From the NCBI RefSeq assembly GCF_000512585.2, contig NC_089242.1, forward strand, positions 1,984,001 through 2,048,000: a DNA stretch of 64,000 nucleotides. The letters run 5' to 3'. Origin of the DNA: Kwoniella bestiolae CBS 10118 (taxonomy: Eukaryota > Basidiomycota > Tremellomycetes > Tremellales > Cryptococcaceae). Positions 1 to 12,027 of the stretch are shown here, piece after piece; the stretch's first letter is position 1, and the number at the start of each line of letters is the position of its first letter. The position numbers and the translations under genes are program-made. Under the pieces are notes generated by a model. The model saw only the letters and a program-made list of their open reading frames with translations, was not told the DNA's origin and did no database searches.

Positions 1-1904
1 ACCAAATAATGGAAAACGACCTTAAACTTGAATTCAGGTGTTTGAGCGGAATCGACCGAGAACTCATGAGGAAGTTGTACTTGAACAGCCATAGAGTCGT
101 CGGGAACGATGAAATCATCTTGGTCGTATCCTTTAAAAGACTTCTCATCATCCGTAGGGGCACTCTCATTGGACGACGAGTTGTCCTCTTCTTCCGTGGT
201 AGCTTCAATGATCCCCAATCGTTTATTCTTCAGCTTCCTTATGTTTCGCTGAGCCGGAGTCTCCTTCGGTCGATCTCGTAGTCGAGTAGCAGACTTGAAC
301 CGTTCCGGCTCGTCCATCTTCAGGTCATCTAGCATATCCTCGTCATCTATGTCACCTTCCATTTCTTCATCGGGATCAACGATCTTGTTCTTGATTTTTC
401 GCTTCTTCGCCGAGGATGGAGGTTCCGAGTGTTTATTGGAATGTTTGAGATTTAGTGATGCAGGTTTACGTTGTTTTTTCAGGATTACCGATCCCTCACT
501 TTCGCTTTCACTTGATACTGCCTTTTGCTTCCCTTTACCCTTATCTAACTTCCGAGTAGGGATAACAACACAAACAGAATCGGATGAAGGAGCAGGCGAA
601 GGTGATAATGGACGAGGTATAACTGGAGATGGGAGTCTGGAAGATGAAGCGACTAACGGTGGTGATAAGCCTTTGGCAGGAGAAGGTTGTTTGGCAGGTG
701 AAATTGATTTTCGCTTGGACGAAGATGCTTCCGGAGCAATGGCCGGCTTCTCAGGGGAACTGTGTTTGGTAGGAGAAGGTTGTTTGACAGGAGAAGATTT
801 CTTGACAGGAGATTTTGATTTGGTAGATCCTCTTTTACTTTTATCTCCCTTCTCATCATCTGTAAGTATATCCAAATCCCTATCAGAAAGTTCCACCTCG
901 AGTATGGGAGGTAATGACCCGTTCGAGATGGATTCCCGAGCAGGGGAAGCTTTACGTGAAGGAATCTCGACGACAGGTACACGTGATCTAGAACTTGACG
1001 AGGTCTCTTCCACAGCCTTTCCTTTTCCTTTTGATTGGGATGACTGTGAGAAAGACACAGGTGTATAGCTCCTTCTTTCCTCTTGAGACATCCTTGGAAT
1101 CTCCACTATCACCTCACTCTTCGTCCTGATCAGATCCAATTTCGATCTCACCCCAGGTCTTGTAGATGAAGATGATGGTTTGGCAACTCGTTTGGGCGGT
1201 CTTCCTCTCCCTCTCTTCTGAGGTGGTGAGATTGGCACAACATCATCTTCATCTTCACTGTCCCTCTGCTCGGCTTTCCCTTTACCCTTCCCCTCAACCA
1301 CATTTCTTCCTCTTGTCCTCTTGTTCCCTCTCCTGGGAGAAGGCGGAGAAGGAAACACCTCGATCTCATCATCCGTCAGATTCTCTTCCCTCCGTTTCTT
1401 CCTAGCTATCTCAACAGCTTCCAGCCTTTCGTTCCTCCTCTGAACCTTCTGAGAATGTGTACCGCGGTACTGGGGAGGTATCCAGCCGTGGAGAGGGTAT
1501 GAGATGAACTCTTCATCAGGGTCGGTATCGGAAGCATCATCGCGATGTTTCCTCTTTCCTTTTCCTCTTCGCTTGGTAGGTGAAGGCTCAACTACGATGA
1601 TGTCACTCTCTTCTTCTTCGTAGTCATCTTCGTCCTCTGAATCTTGAACAGTCTTCTTCATGTTCCTTTTCTGAGTCATAGGTAGGGCTTCTACGTTGGT
1701 TCTCTTGCCTTTCCTCAGTTTAATGTGGTCTAAACCCTCTGATCCTTCTGACCCTTCTAATTCCTCATGGCCCGAGTCAGATAAATCTACTATTGGTTTA
1801 GTGTTCCGTGTGGATCGCGCTCGAGAGGGTCCACCCTGAGCCAACGTGGGCTTGAGATGGGACAGTATGGAAGTTTGAGTGGATGCAGTGCGTCTGGGTG
1901 GCAT
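1..1904 (-). CDS. DUF4211-domain nuclear protein, C-terminus cut by window edge
   Basis: The minus frame runs open without a stop from an ATG at 1904 to the left edge, giving at least 634 residues with no intron seen. The N-terminus reads MPPRRTASTQTSILSHLKPT. A long, highly charged low-complexity region follows, rich in Ser/Pro/Lys and acidic runs, with repeated S-P-K/T patches and many Lys/Arg-rich nuclear-localisation-like stretches. The last visible residues (DDFIVPDD, then LPHEFSVDSAQTPEFKFKVV) look like the start of the fungal DUF4211 domain, which normally sits at the C-terminus of such proteins. Function is unknown; composition suggests a nuclear, probably chromatin-associated, protein. 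It is transcribed divergently from TAF9. The domain call rests on pattern memory, so the family name is less sure than the existence of the gene. Confidence 0.75.
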   Translation of the reverse strand, partial: MPPRRTASTQTSILSHLKPTLAQGGPSRARSTRNTKPIVDLSDSGHEELEGSEGSEGLDHIKLRKGKRTNVEALPMTQKRNMKKTVQDSEDEDDYEEEESDIIVVEPSPTKRRGKGKRKHRDDASDTDPDEEFISYPLHGWIPPQYRGTHSQKVQRRNERLEAVEIARKKRREENLTDDEIEVFPSPPSPRRGNKRTRGRNVVEGKGKGKAEQRDSEDEDDVVPISPPQKRGRGRPPKRVAKPSSSSTRPGVRSKLDLIRTKSEVIVEIPRMSQEERRSYTPVSFSQSSQSKGKGKAVEETSSSSRSRVPVVEIPSRKASPARESISNGSLPPILEVELSDRDLDILTDDEKGDKSKRGSTKSKSPVKKSSPVKQPSPTKHSSPEKPAIAPEASSSKRKSISPAKQPSPAKGLSPPLVASSSRLPSPVIPRPLSPSPAPSSDSVCVVIPTRKLDKGKGKQKAVSSESESEGSVILKKQRKPASLNLKHSNKHSEPPSSAKKRKIKNKIVDPDEEMEGDIDDEDMLDDLKMDEPERFKSATRLRDRPKETPAQRNIRKLKNKRLGIIEATTEEEDNSSSNESAPTDDEKSFKGYDQDDFIVPDDSMAVQVQLPHEFSVDSAQTPEFKFKVVFHYL

Positions 1905-2368
1905 TGTCGAGTGATGGACGTGGTGAGCTTACGTTACGGCGATGTTTCGAAGATGGGTGGGTTGATGATCAATTCAGTGGTAGAGGTCATGCGTAGTTGA
2001 AGTTGTTTGGGGGTATCGTATACGTATCCCTTGAGGTATGTGAAGGATATGAGCAAAGTAGGGGAAGCACAAAGAGCAGAGAAGAAGACGAGGAAGAGAG
2101 TGAATACGAGTATCTATCGGTTGACTGGGTTGATCCTGTCAACATTAGGATTAGGGGAAGAGCACCGTGCGTCATGACCTACTTTACGCGTAAATCACGT
2201 GACATACATTACACATACATACCATTTGATCCCGCTGATCGTTCGATAATCTACTCTTAGGGAGCTATAACATAGCATACCGAGAGTGCATTGTCAACAA
2301 TAATCCACTTCATGATATCTTCCATAGTTAACACTCACTAGCATATCAATCCAACACCAGCTGAAACC
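1905..2368. promoter_or_regulatory. Divergent promoter region with E-box and MCB-like site
   Basis: This 464 bp gap lies between the starts of the DUF4211 gene (-) and TAF9 (+), so it must hold both promoters. An ACGCGT hexamer (MCB-like) is at 2186-2191 and the palindrome TCACGTGA (Cbf1/USF-type E-box) at 2195-2202. Matches to consensus are seen directly; binding is inferred. Confidence 0.5.
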
Positions 2369-3297
2369 ATGGCAAACCAGACAAGACCTTGTGAGCTAGA
2401 ACAGATGAACGTCATGTATCGTGCTTCCTAAATCAGCTGACTATGTCTCTACTCAGTTCCAAGGGATGGTCGATTGATCTCGTTGATCTTAGCTTCAAAG
2501 GGAATAGAAGATACGGACGAGAGGGTGATCCACCAATTACTAGATTTCGCTCATCGTGGGTTATGCTCTTTCTACATAACATCTCATGGGAGTGGGAGTG
2601 ACTTCTCACTAATACATCTCGGATAGGCTATACCGCAGACGTCCTGCAATCTGCCCAATCATTATCCGACCACGCCTCTCGTACGGGCCCATCCTCCAAT
2701 AAGATAGAGAAGGAAGATGTCGAACTGGCTATCCAGCTGAGAAAGCGATACGAGTTCTTCGAAGCTCCCCCGCGAGATGTGAGTTTATCTATACATTACC
2801 GCTCTCCTCGTTTGAATCTGCATTAGCACAGTCGTCACATCCATATGAATTATCAAATTCAGTTCCTGGAATTCAATGACTCCATCCTTCTATCTCTGTT
2901 TGATCTGATGATATCTCCGTGGATACAGTACCTAGCAACCCAAGCGCACGAACTCAACTCCCACCCCCTGCCCATCCTACCCGAATCATTCGACCTCATA
3001 AAACTACCTCCACCACACCAACGCCTAGGAGAAGTAAATTTCGATCTCATCCCTGAACCGGATGCGAACCTCACGGAGAACGAGGATGACGAAGACGAAG
3101 ATGCCAGCGGGTCAGAGGAGGAGGAGGGGGAGCAGCGTAGCGAGGAAGGGGAGAAGGTTAATGGGGATGTCGACGGAGATGAAGATGGGGAAGGAGATGA
3201 GGATGAGGATATGGAGGAAGTTGGGTTGGAGGATCAGAATCAGAATCAGCAGCAGCAGAATCAACAGAGAGAAGTCGATGAGGATTATGATATATGA
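2369..3297 (+). CDS. TAF9: TFIID/SAGA subunit TAF9 (histone-fold)
   Basis: TAF9 is a histone-fold subunit shared by TFIID and SAGA that pairs with TAF6 and helps RNA polymerase II promoter recognition. Four exons fit: 2369-2390, 2457-2555, 2627-2778 and 2929-3297, giving 642 nt or 213 aa. Residues about 8-75 form the TAF9 histone fold: PRDGRLISLILASKG, VIHQLLDFAHRYTADVL, then KEDVELAIQLRKRYEF, followed by the family-typical APPRD and a PLP motif. The C-terminal third is very acidic (Asp/Glu runs) and Gln-rich, which is a usual fungal extension. The last intron is 150 nt, and joining across it preserves alignment with animal TAF9. The gene ends 295 bp from the convergent TBC gene. Confidence 0.93.
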
Positions 3298-3592
3298 TCT
3301 TTCCTTCGGTTCTCGTCATGTCCGACGATATCAGAAGGAAGAATTGTGGTAATCATTTTATCGTATACTATGTAAAGGACACGAGAACGATTCCCATAAG
3401 TTATATTGGTAGAATCTGATTTATGTTGTATAAAGTGCTAAGACCGATGCAATGCATATGTATATGTAAATTGCAATATCTCCAATCCTATGGTAACATA
3501 GCATCCCAGAAGTATCAATGACCACTTATCTTGCATTCATACACGCGTATACAATCTGAGATTCGAATGCCTGAATGGATCCGCTAAATTAC

Positions 3593-6500
3593 CTAGGAAG
3601 AAGGCCTAGTAGACGTATTCTGCGATTGTATAGACCCACCAGATAACCTACTATGCGTTGACATTGCATCTTGCTGAGCATGTGCTAGCTCTGCGTACCT
3701 ACAACATCATCATCCTGTCAGTCCCTCTCTCTGTCAGGTCACACTGCTGAGGGAAACCACTTACAACATCTTATATCGTACGAGTTCATTCTCCGTCTCT
3801 TCCTTTTCTATCTTACTCATAACCAGTTGTCTTACCAGCTCGACGTGTTCTTGGTTCCTGCGCCATTGAAATTTATCAGCTGACAGTCCATAATTCACGT
3901 GGCGAATAGCTGAACACCCACATCGTAGCTAAACTACTTTCAAGTTGTTTCCTATTCGTACCAAGCACAAACAAACAATCAAACAAACAAATCAGCCTCA
4001 TTTCTTGGTGCACATGACGACGCTTGATGAAAAGCGAACTAACACTTGAGCACTCAGATTCCTATTTGCATTCCTCAACGTATCAATCTCCACGGCATGT
4101 CTATTCTGGTTCTTCTGCTGTTCATCCCATTCCGAAGCGTACGAATCGAGCATGAAGGGGGTTCTGGTTGCCCACCATCCATCAGCTTTAGTACGATATA
4201 AAAGAATTCTCGGTAAGAGATAGAGAGAAAAACAAGCTTACATCCTAATCTCATAGGCATCCCTCACAAATTCATTCGCCTTCCATTCCTCCTCACTATG
4301 CAAATCCCCATTCCCAGCAGTGGGACTCCCACTTCCGCCAACTCGGTACACCTCGAAAAGATCCGATTGCAGGAAATTCAATATCTGTTCAAACTCCAAT
4401 TCCAACAATTTATCTTCCGACTTTTTGAGCAGGGCTAACGAGAATCGGAAGATCGCTTCGATGCCTTCTGCGAATACTATGTCCAGTACGCGATATACGA
4501 GGGAAAGGGGGAATCTATCGAGGAGAATCAGCTGGCCGTCACTCTGCATATATGCTCAAGGGTTCTAGATGCTATACAGATACAGAGGAGAAAGGTTTGC
4601 CCGGAAAGTCAATATTGGAGACCTAATCACTCACCGATAACTGAACAGCGTCATGAACCACTGAGCAGCATAAATACTACTTTTCACGCCCTGTCTGACG
4701 AAATGCGTGTGTAGTAAAGGTAAGATCTCCTCTACCAGCCTATCAAATTGGAATAAACGGAGTTGTAATCCTCGCATCTCGGCTGTATAGTGTGATCGGA
4801 GGTTGTACGAGTCCATCAGTCGGACAAGGACACAGAAGGCTTCTTCGTCTGGCATCTAAAGGAACAGATCGGTCAGTAAGCCAAAAGGGTTATACTGTGA
4901 GGTAGACAAGGGAAACAAGGAGAGCCTTTGTAGTAGGAATCACTCACATTGAGCAGCAAAGCAGCTACGATAAAAGCCAATCCCTGCGTATACCCGACTT
5001 CCGGATCGTACCTACCAGCGTATCACCTTGTCAGGAACGTATTTTTGCAGAGTGACATGACAGATGACACTCACAAGCTATAAGCTTTGACAACCATGAA
5101 CAGGCCCTCCTGACCTATGCCCGCATTATCCTGGAAATACTTATGATTAGGGAAAGTTCGATTCAAATCCTTTTTTATTGCTTTTTCGTGTGTCGAGGGG
5201 ATCTTCAACAATGCTTTGTACGTCTCTTCGAGGGGGGTAGATTTGGATGAAGACATCAATTGCCAGATTGCGCCTCTACGTCAAAGTTCACATAATCAGC
5301 ATGACCTTCCACGCAACACGCCTTCCTTACATATGTGACAATAGATCAGAAAATCCAGTCTCCATATCGGATCCCACGGGTGTACTGAGTACAGTCGGGT
5401 ACAAGGAACAAGAAGAATCGCCCAACTAACCTTATAACAGGAGGTATACCCATCTGAATAGCCTTACTCAACTCCTTTGGCCGTTCCCTAGCAACGACCT
5501 CGAAATCCTGTACGACCGACCCCCAGAAATTCCAATCTACCATTTCCTCTCCCCCTCCCCCACCCTCCTCCTGCGTTGTATCCTCATGTTCACTCTCAGT
5601 CAACGCTCTACTCTCCCTCTCTCGCCTCATTTCACGGGCGGCAGATTCCATCTCATTCTTCACCCTTTCGAATCCCTCCCTTATAGCCTGTCCTCCGCCC
5701 AGCTGAGCGGATATCCTCCTATCTCTTGAAGCTGTTGAGGAGTCTACTCGATTCAGAAGGAATGCAGAGGAGGTTCCTTCGGAGGGATTACGTTCTAATA
5801 CTGTTGGTCTGGCTGGCGGTTTGTCCTCGTGGGGAGGGGGTTTGGAAGATAGGAAACTTGTCATGGTGGATTTCCAACCTCCTTGAGAACTTGTTGAACC
5901 TGATCTGGAAGGTTGTTGAGATGCAGGTATAGTCGAAGAGGAGGAAGCTTCGGGCTCAGTAGTGGTAGATGAAGAGGAGGTGGAGGGAAATCCGAAATTC
6001 AATGAGGAGCCAAAAAAGCTGGTTTTATGTGGGTTGTTCGAAGATGGTTCTTTAGCTGGCGGGGTGGTGATGGGTTCAGGTAGCGAGTTCGAGATATTCA
6101 CTGGTACGGGTGGTGGCTGATTGGATCTTTGTCGAGTGAGCGAGGTCGGTGTGGTAGCTGTTTCCTGTGGTAGGAATTGGGGAGTATCACTTGATAGGGA
6201 TACTTCCTGGAACTTCTCGATGTTCATTGAAGATGGTGAAGGGGTTGTTATAGATGGTGGTGATGGAGAGGGAGATACAGCTCGATTGATGAATGGTGAA
6301 TTCAATTTCAGATCAGGCGATTTTAACACGTTTTTATTCGAGGGTGATGGAGAAGGTGATTTCGAGGGAGAAGGGGTTCGTGATGATGGCGATCTGCTTG
6401 GACTCAATTTCTTGATTGGACTGGTATTCACAGGGATAGATCTAAAGCTCGATGAGCTGGGCGATTTGTTCTCGAACATCGCTGCTGCTGCTTTGACTTT

Positions 6501-6752
6501 GCTCGACGATCCTTTCACTTTGACCGTTAGGTTCGATTTCGATTTTGACTTGACGGGTGTAGTGTCATTATCGTCTGATCTGGATGGTGATGGGGACGTG
6601 TTGAAGGATGAAGCTGAAGGGGTTAATACATCTTCAGTGAGGGAGGAATGATCGTCCAGTTCGTATCCCTCTGCAGGATTGAGTTGGGGTGATAGGCGGG
6701 ATGAGGATGTGCTGGAGGGTGTGTTGTGGATGGACAAGGATGGGGATGACAT
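3593..6752 (-). CDS. GYP5: TBC-domain Rab GTPase-activating protein, Gyp5-like
   Basis: TBC proteins speed GTP hydrolysis by Rab GTPases using a dual arginine/glutamine finger; Gyp5 acts on Ypt1/Sec4-type Rabs in ER-Golgi and polarised secretion. Eight exons fit (6752-5431, 5275-5075, 5011-4948, 4855-4635, 4514-4242, 4163-4044, 3857-3765, 3698-3593), giving 2400 nt or 799 aa. Residues 1-400 are Ser/Pro-rich and probably disordered. The TBC domain follows: GIPPVIRGAIWQLM, the arginine-finger motif IKKDLNRTFP, the glutamine-finger motif YTQGLAF, then LFSYRFPLSLVYRVLDIVF. After the domain comes ITPFMLDSYASEW and a coiled coil, an arrangement I associate with Gyp5/EVI5-type members. Both fingers are intact. 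The start ATG is followed directly by the Ser-rich head. The TBC assignment is firm; the exact orthologue is less sure. Confidence 0.88.
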
Positions 6753-7133
6753 GGTATTGGTGCTACCTCATGGGATTTCCGCTTGTTGACTCAATGTGAC
6801 ACTGCCTTGCACAGTGTTTACAGTATATGTAGTATTCCTATCTCGACTGACATCTGCTCAATGATGTCTTTTGTCTTTTCAGTTGTCTGACACCATCAAT
6901 CACGGTACCACACAATCGTATTTGACTTGACTTGACCCCGCGTTTTAGCCATACTTACCCCACACTCCTCTTCTCTAACTGTCACGTGTACGCCACGCTG
7001 CACATACAAGAATTTTCAAAATCAGCGAAAGAAAGCAACCAAAGTCAAAATAAACCACACCAACAGTTTATTTGTCATTGTCCTTCAACCCACCCATCCA
7101 ACTCACTACATATACATCAACACCTATCGCACC
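6753..7133. promoter_or_regulatory. Divergent promoter of TBC gene and RPA34
   Basis: This 381 bp gap separates two outward-facing start codons. A CACGTG E-box is at 6983-6988, about 150 bp before the RPA34 ATG. No other distinct element was seen. Confidence 0.4.
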
Positions 7134-8632
7134 ATGGCCAAAGCATCCTCCTCCCAACCGCCAAAGCTGAAATCCACCAAAAAATCCTTGAAAGAGAAAG
7201 CTCCTCAAGCAATCTCACCAGAGGAAGTACCCTCCGATGTAGATTCTGATAACCTGGATGAACCAATGGACAAAGATGGATCTTCGTCCTCTTCTTCTTC
7301 GAGCGATAGTGAGAGTGAGGTAGATAGTGAAGAGAACTTGGAAGATGCTACGCCTAGGAAAAGTACGAAAGTTGTCAACGCTGTAGCTGAGAAGAGGGGA
7401 AAGAGTTTGAGGTGGGTATTACCTATTGGCCGACGAGATGTGTGCTTTGTCTCTTATACCCAACATCTGCTTGAAGCCATTAGCTGATATATGGTTGTGT
7501 TTATCTAGAAAATACGAACCACCCATAGGTATGACAGAGCTCAAAGTATCTTCTGCATTCACTTCATCCCCTTTCGAATGGGACAATCTGGCGAGTAAAC
7601 CTGGTGTGGAACTATGGGCTATCCGAGTACCTAAAGATGTGAGCGGGGTTCTGCTCCTCCTGACCCATTACTTCCTCTCTAATCTTCCCTCTCGCCATGG
7701 ACATCCAACATAACTGACAAAACCCCTTTCCAGCTCAAACCATCCCGTCTATCCTCCCTCCAACTCTCCATTCCCTCGTCCTCGCACTCCCAAATAACCG
7801 GCTCCCTCAAGACCAAAACCCATTCCTACACCCTCTCAACAGCAGGCACCAACATACATACCAAAGCGCAAATCAACGAGGAAGGTCGTCAGCCCACTGC
7901 AGGTCCAGGAGCTATCGACTCGATGATTATGGATGTTGATGACAATGTTCCTGGGGAGATGAAAGTGGAAGGAGGGGAAGAGATGGATGGGTTGAGGTTG
8001 TTAGTTCCCAAGATTAAAGAGGGGGGGAAGTTGTTTGTTGGTGAGTTAGCTCTTTCCATAGGAACCGTCAAGGGATAGAGATCCTGGGCAAATATATCGT
8101 GTCCTCATTTCATATCTCATCTTGTGTTCTTCACATAACCCATGCTCACCAAAGGCATAACCCCAAAGGGAAAAAAAAGAATGTGAGCAAAAAGCTGATC
8201 CCATGATTCATTGTAGCTTCAAAACCCATAACACGCAAACTCATCCTCACCCCCTCCCTCTTCCCATCCTCAACCTCAACCTCCACCACAACGGACGAAC
8301 TACCCCTCCCATCCTTCCTTTCCAACCCCACCTCAAACCCAGCAATCACGCAAGAGTCACCTGCCACCCAGACCAAACGAGCCCAACCGACTCATCTGCT
8401 CAAATTCAGGAATCAGGCTTATGGATTCACCACGCCTGGGCCGGAACATACCGTCGTTAAGGGTATGGACGTCGATGGTGCGCAGGATAGTACCGTGGAG
8501 GAGAAAGATCAGTCATCTAGTCAGATCGAAGGAGACAAAAAAGAGAAGAAAGAGAAAGAAACAAAGGAGAAGAAGAGGAAGAATGAAAATGGCGATTCAC
8601 CGAAGAAGAAGAGTAAGAAATCAAAGGATTGA
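7134..8632 (+). CDS. RPA34: RNA polymerase I subunit RPA34 (A34.5-like)
   Basis: RPA34 pairs with A49 as the TFIIF-like subcomplex of RNA polymerase I in the nucleolus and supports rRNA gene initiation and elongation. Four exons (7134-7411, 7509-7638, 7734-8040, 8217-8632) give 1131 nt or 376 aa. An acidic, Ser-rich N-terminal part of about 90 residues is followed by the RPA34.5 core: KYEPPIGMTELKVSS, then VELWAIRVPKDLKPSRLSSL, a conserved family signature. The C-terminus is a Lys/Glu-rich tail ending KKKSKKSKD, typical of A34.5 and nucleolar proteins. The protein is longer than yeast A34.5 (about 230 aa), mainly through the low-complexity ends. It ends 296 bp from the convergent EME1 gene; nothing notable was seen in that gap. 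Confidence 0.85.
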
Positions 8633-8928
8633 TCTAGCCCCGGTCGAAATTATGAGGATAGTGGATGGCCGAGAATGTTGATGTAGGCTTGGTGGGGTTG
8701 GGGATCAGACGGGGGGACTTATTTGTATACTGCTTCTTGGTTTGATCTTGCATAATAGATTGTGATCTTTCTGATCATATGCATTATTAACGCTCTATAC
8801 AACGATACAAGATACAGTATCTCAAGAAACGGTATCCTCTCGATTACTGTATTGTTTATGGTCGAAAATGCATCAAGTCTCTCACCAGTTTATGGTCCTT
8901 GAAGTGTCTTACGCAACAGTAGACCCAA

Positions 8929-11547
8929 TCATGCCAAAGCCAGACTATCCTCCCCTCTAAACACATTATACACCCTCTTCGCCAAAGCCTAAATCCCATC
9001 CAGGTCCAATGATCAGCCCCACTCCCTCCTCTTCTCCAACGCGTGTTAGAAGTTAAACTCACCTTGTTCAACTTCCTTCCATTCGCCGTCCCATTCCTAA
9101 GTGTCTTAATCTACATCCCACCACCAAATATCAGCTGCTTCCCCCGAACTCACAAGGTCTTCATCCAGCTGATGAGGGAACACCCACCTGACAATCCTGT
9201 AACATCCCCTCCGCCCTCTCCACCCCACCCCGCCTCTCAGCCTTCTCGAAACTTTCCATCAACCCCCTGAATGTGGGATATTCACTTGCTATCCCCATCG
9301 ACGCGCTGGGTGTGATCCCTTGGACTTCTTGTAACATCAGTTCAAATGTTTCGGTGGGGTTTGAGCCTTTCTTGATACCGTCGGTGGGGCAGAAGTTCAA
9401 GTGCGATTTTGAGATTAGTTTGTACTGTGATTTATGATAGGAATCAGTACCGATACAATGAGATCAGACTATACTAGGATGTGATGTCCCTGTGAGACAG
9501 TGTCACTCACTGGTCGGATGGCTACGTCTGCAGCTATGTTATATACCCAATCTTCAATATCCTCTGTCTTCTCGACTATCCAAAGCAAATCATATCAACA
9601 ACGATGTTAGCTTGTCCCCTGTGTGGCCGAGTTCACTGGTCATATCTTGAAGAGCAAAGGGGAGTCGATCGAATAACTCACCATGAACCAAGAAACACCT
9701 CTGCCTGACCTGCAACCTAACCAAAGCCATCTCGACCGTCTCCTTATCAACTCCAACACTAGCACCACTTGTAGTTTTAGTAGTGGTGGTACTCCCATTC
9801 AACCCCGCTCTAGCAGCAGCAGTAAAGCGCCTATTCGCCAAACTCTTCATCTTACTATAATACCTGTTCAACCCCTTAATCACAATGATCAATTGGTCGG
9901 CTGCCGTTAAATCAAGGGTCAACTTGATATCCGATACCCATATATTCAATTCGTCCAGTCCATCTTCCTCCCCTCCACCTTCCGTAGGAGATATACTAGT
10001 GGAGGATGAAGGCGAAATCTTATCGACAATCTCCTCAGCATTAAACACCAACACATATATCCCCTCCCATACCCACACGGGTGACTCTAGAGGAATGAAC
10101 TGCTTCTTCTCGCCATCCCATCGAGCTTTCAGATGTCGCTTGAACTTGATCAAACCCGCTACAGGCGATTCTTCCTCGGAGAGGAAATGGAGCTCAGAGT
10201 AATTGTCGGTTATTCTCTTGGTTATTTCTGGGAGGGCGGGTGCGATTGGTGAGGTGGGGTGGGAAAGGTCTGATGAGAGGTGGAGGTGGATCTCACGGAC
10301 GGTGTCGTTCTTGCTTACTCGGAGCTGTGGTCATATAAAGGTTAGGAACGACCTTCGTCATAACATCACAAGATATCGGAGATGAAAGGGTATTGTACGT
10401 AGAAACAATATGCAGCGTGGAAGGGTTACTCACCCGGTTGACCTCTGCCAACTTCCGCTGATACGACTTCTCAGCCTCCTTAGCGGCCTATCACATCGCC
10501 CATACCCCACATCAGCTCTGCTACACCAACGGGGACAGATGTTCGTCGTAAATAGAGTAATACACACCTTCAGCGTATCCTTCTGTAACTGCTTCTCAGC
10601 TTTTTCCCTAGCTTTCAAAGCCTCTTTCTCCTCTTTTGTCAACTTGGTTTTAAGTTGCGCCTGGATTGACATCAGCACGTCAGGTTCCTGCACACAGACG
10701 AATATGCTGGTTGAGGAGCTCACCAAATCAGCTACCGGATCTAGTTCAGAGGACTTCTGTCGTTTCTCCGTAGTTGTATCATCATTCGTACTCGATGATT
10801 TACGTTTCTTCGCTTTCTTCTTTGTGGGTTGTTCCGCACTTTCAGCAGGTATATCTCCTATGAGGGTATCGGGAGTATCGGTGTGTACGTCGATTTCAGC
10901 GAGAGAGTCGATCTATACCAGATAACTTCATTCAGCTTGCGCTTCCCTGCGCTCCCCATATCAAGATTTCAACAGGGAAAGTGGAGCAGCGAACCCACCT
11001 TCGACAATATACTATTCTCAAATTTCTCAAACCGATTCATCAACCCTATCGACTCATTTATATCCATCATAACATCCTCGTCAGCTCTCCTCTTGCCTTT
11101 CCTATCAACATCTTTCGTTAGCTTGGTTAGCTTGGTCGTTCTGGCCGAGGTTAATGAAGGTCCTGCTATGGATGTGGAAGTATCGATGGTGGATGATAGG
11201 AATGCACAGATATCTTGGTCGTCCTCTGGCTCTGGCTCTGGGGGATCGGAATCTATGAATATCGGTGTGATTGTTTGTCTGTGTTGGGATCGTCATTCAT
11301 CAGTCAACAGTAATAACATTGTTTGCTGCATCCCGACTCGGCTCCTTCAGACAAGAACAACTCACCTAGACGGGCCACCCTGTCCTATCCTAGCTTTGGG
11401 CTGAGTCTGAGTTATCCCCACAAAAGCAATCTCTTCGTCTGATACCTCCTCTGTATCGCTGATTACGACTATATCGCCTATGTCCACTTATTTCAGCATC
11501 ATCGTGTCTACTTCGAAGTTAGGAAGGCACTTGTGCTCACCTTGCAT
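8929..11547 (-). CDS. EME1: EME1/Mms4, non-catalytic subunit of the Mus81 junction endonuclease
   Basis: Eme1 partners Mus81 in a nuclear XPF-type endonuclease that cuts 3' flaps, forks and Holliday-junction intermediates. Eleven exons fit: 11547-11541, 11477-11366, 11278-10999, 10912-10724, 10687-10568, 10487-10434, 10324-9682, 9575-9511, 9424-9188, 9110-9063 and 8988-8929, giving 1815 nt or 604 aa. The first exon has only 7 nt (ATGCAAG). The N-terminus is disordered and acidic; a Lys/Glu coiled coil (KEEKEALKAREKAEKQLQK) precedes the ERCC4-like fold, which includes DQLIIVIKGLNRYYSKMKSL. The C-terminus (EYPTFRGLMESFEKA, then NGTANGRKLNKALAKRVYNV) matches the tandem helix-hairpin-helix tail of Eme1. 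The catalytic ERKxxxD motif of Mus81/XPF is absent, as expected for the regulatory subunit. Confidence 0.82.
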
Positions 11548-12027
11548 GACTGTCCTAGTGCCTCAAGCATCAAGATGTAGAATATACATGCTTTCAAGAT
11601 GACGGAGGAGTGAGTGAACAAGTAATGTTGCAAAATAGTTGAACAAGATCAAACGCGTTAATAAGGTGAGCGGAGTAATGTCGGATAAACTTATTGACAA
11701 GAATCGTGGAGCCAGAGAGGTCCACCCCAGCCAGCGGTTGAAAGAGACGAAAGAAAAAGCACTTTTGTTCAGTAGTAGTACAGCGAAGTGGTGATAACAT
11801 ATGATACTGCTTTAGCTGTGCACAGGGAGATACTGTGCATACACAGTTTAGATTAATGATCAAAGATACATAGACTAACTACATTTTACTTATACCATCT
11901 GCATCTCCAGAGAAAAGCGAGACCTGAAAACCTATGATATTCTAAATCCTAAATCCTCTTAAAGGGAAATCCGAGATCCTACCTACCTACCTATACTAAG
12001 TGGAAAAGAGCAGATCGATGATCATCC
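11548..12027. other. Gap between EME1 start and YKT6 end (same strand)
   Basis: These 480 bp hold the EME1 promoter and the YKT6 3' UTR. A short CTAC/CTAT run is present near 11980-11996. No gene or strong motif was seen; the open frame at 11594-11863 has no recognisable product. Confidence 0.4.

Noticed and set aside
295..1068. 257-codon plus-strand open frame
   Set aside because: It is the antisense shadow of the DUF4211 gene; its Ser/Gly-rich product mirrors the low-complexity minus frame.
6121..6651. 176-codon plus-strand open frame rich in Asp/Gly
   Set aside because: It is antisense to the Ser/Pro-rich head of the TBC gene, whose frame continues into a full TBC domain.
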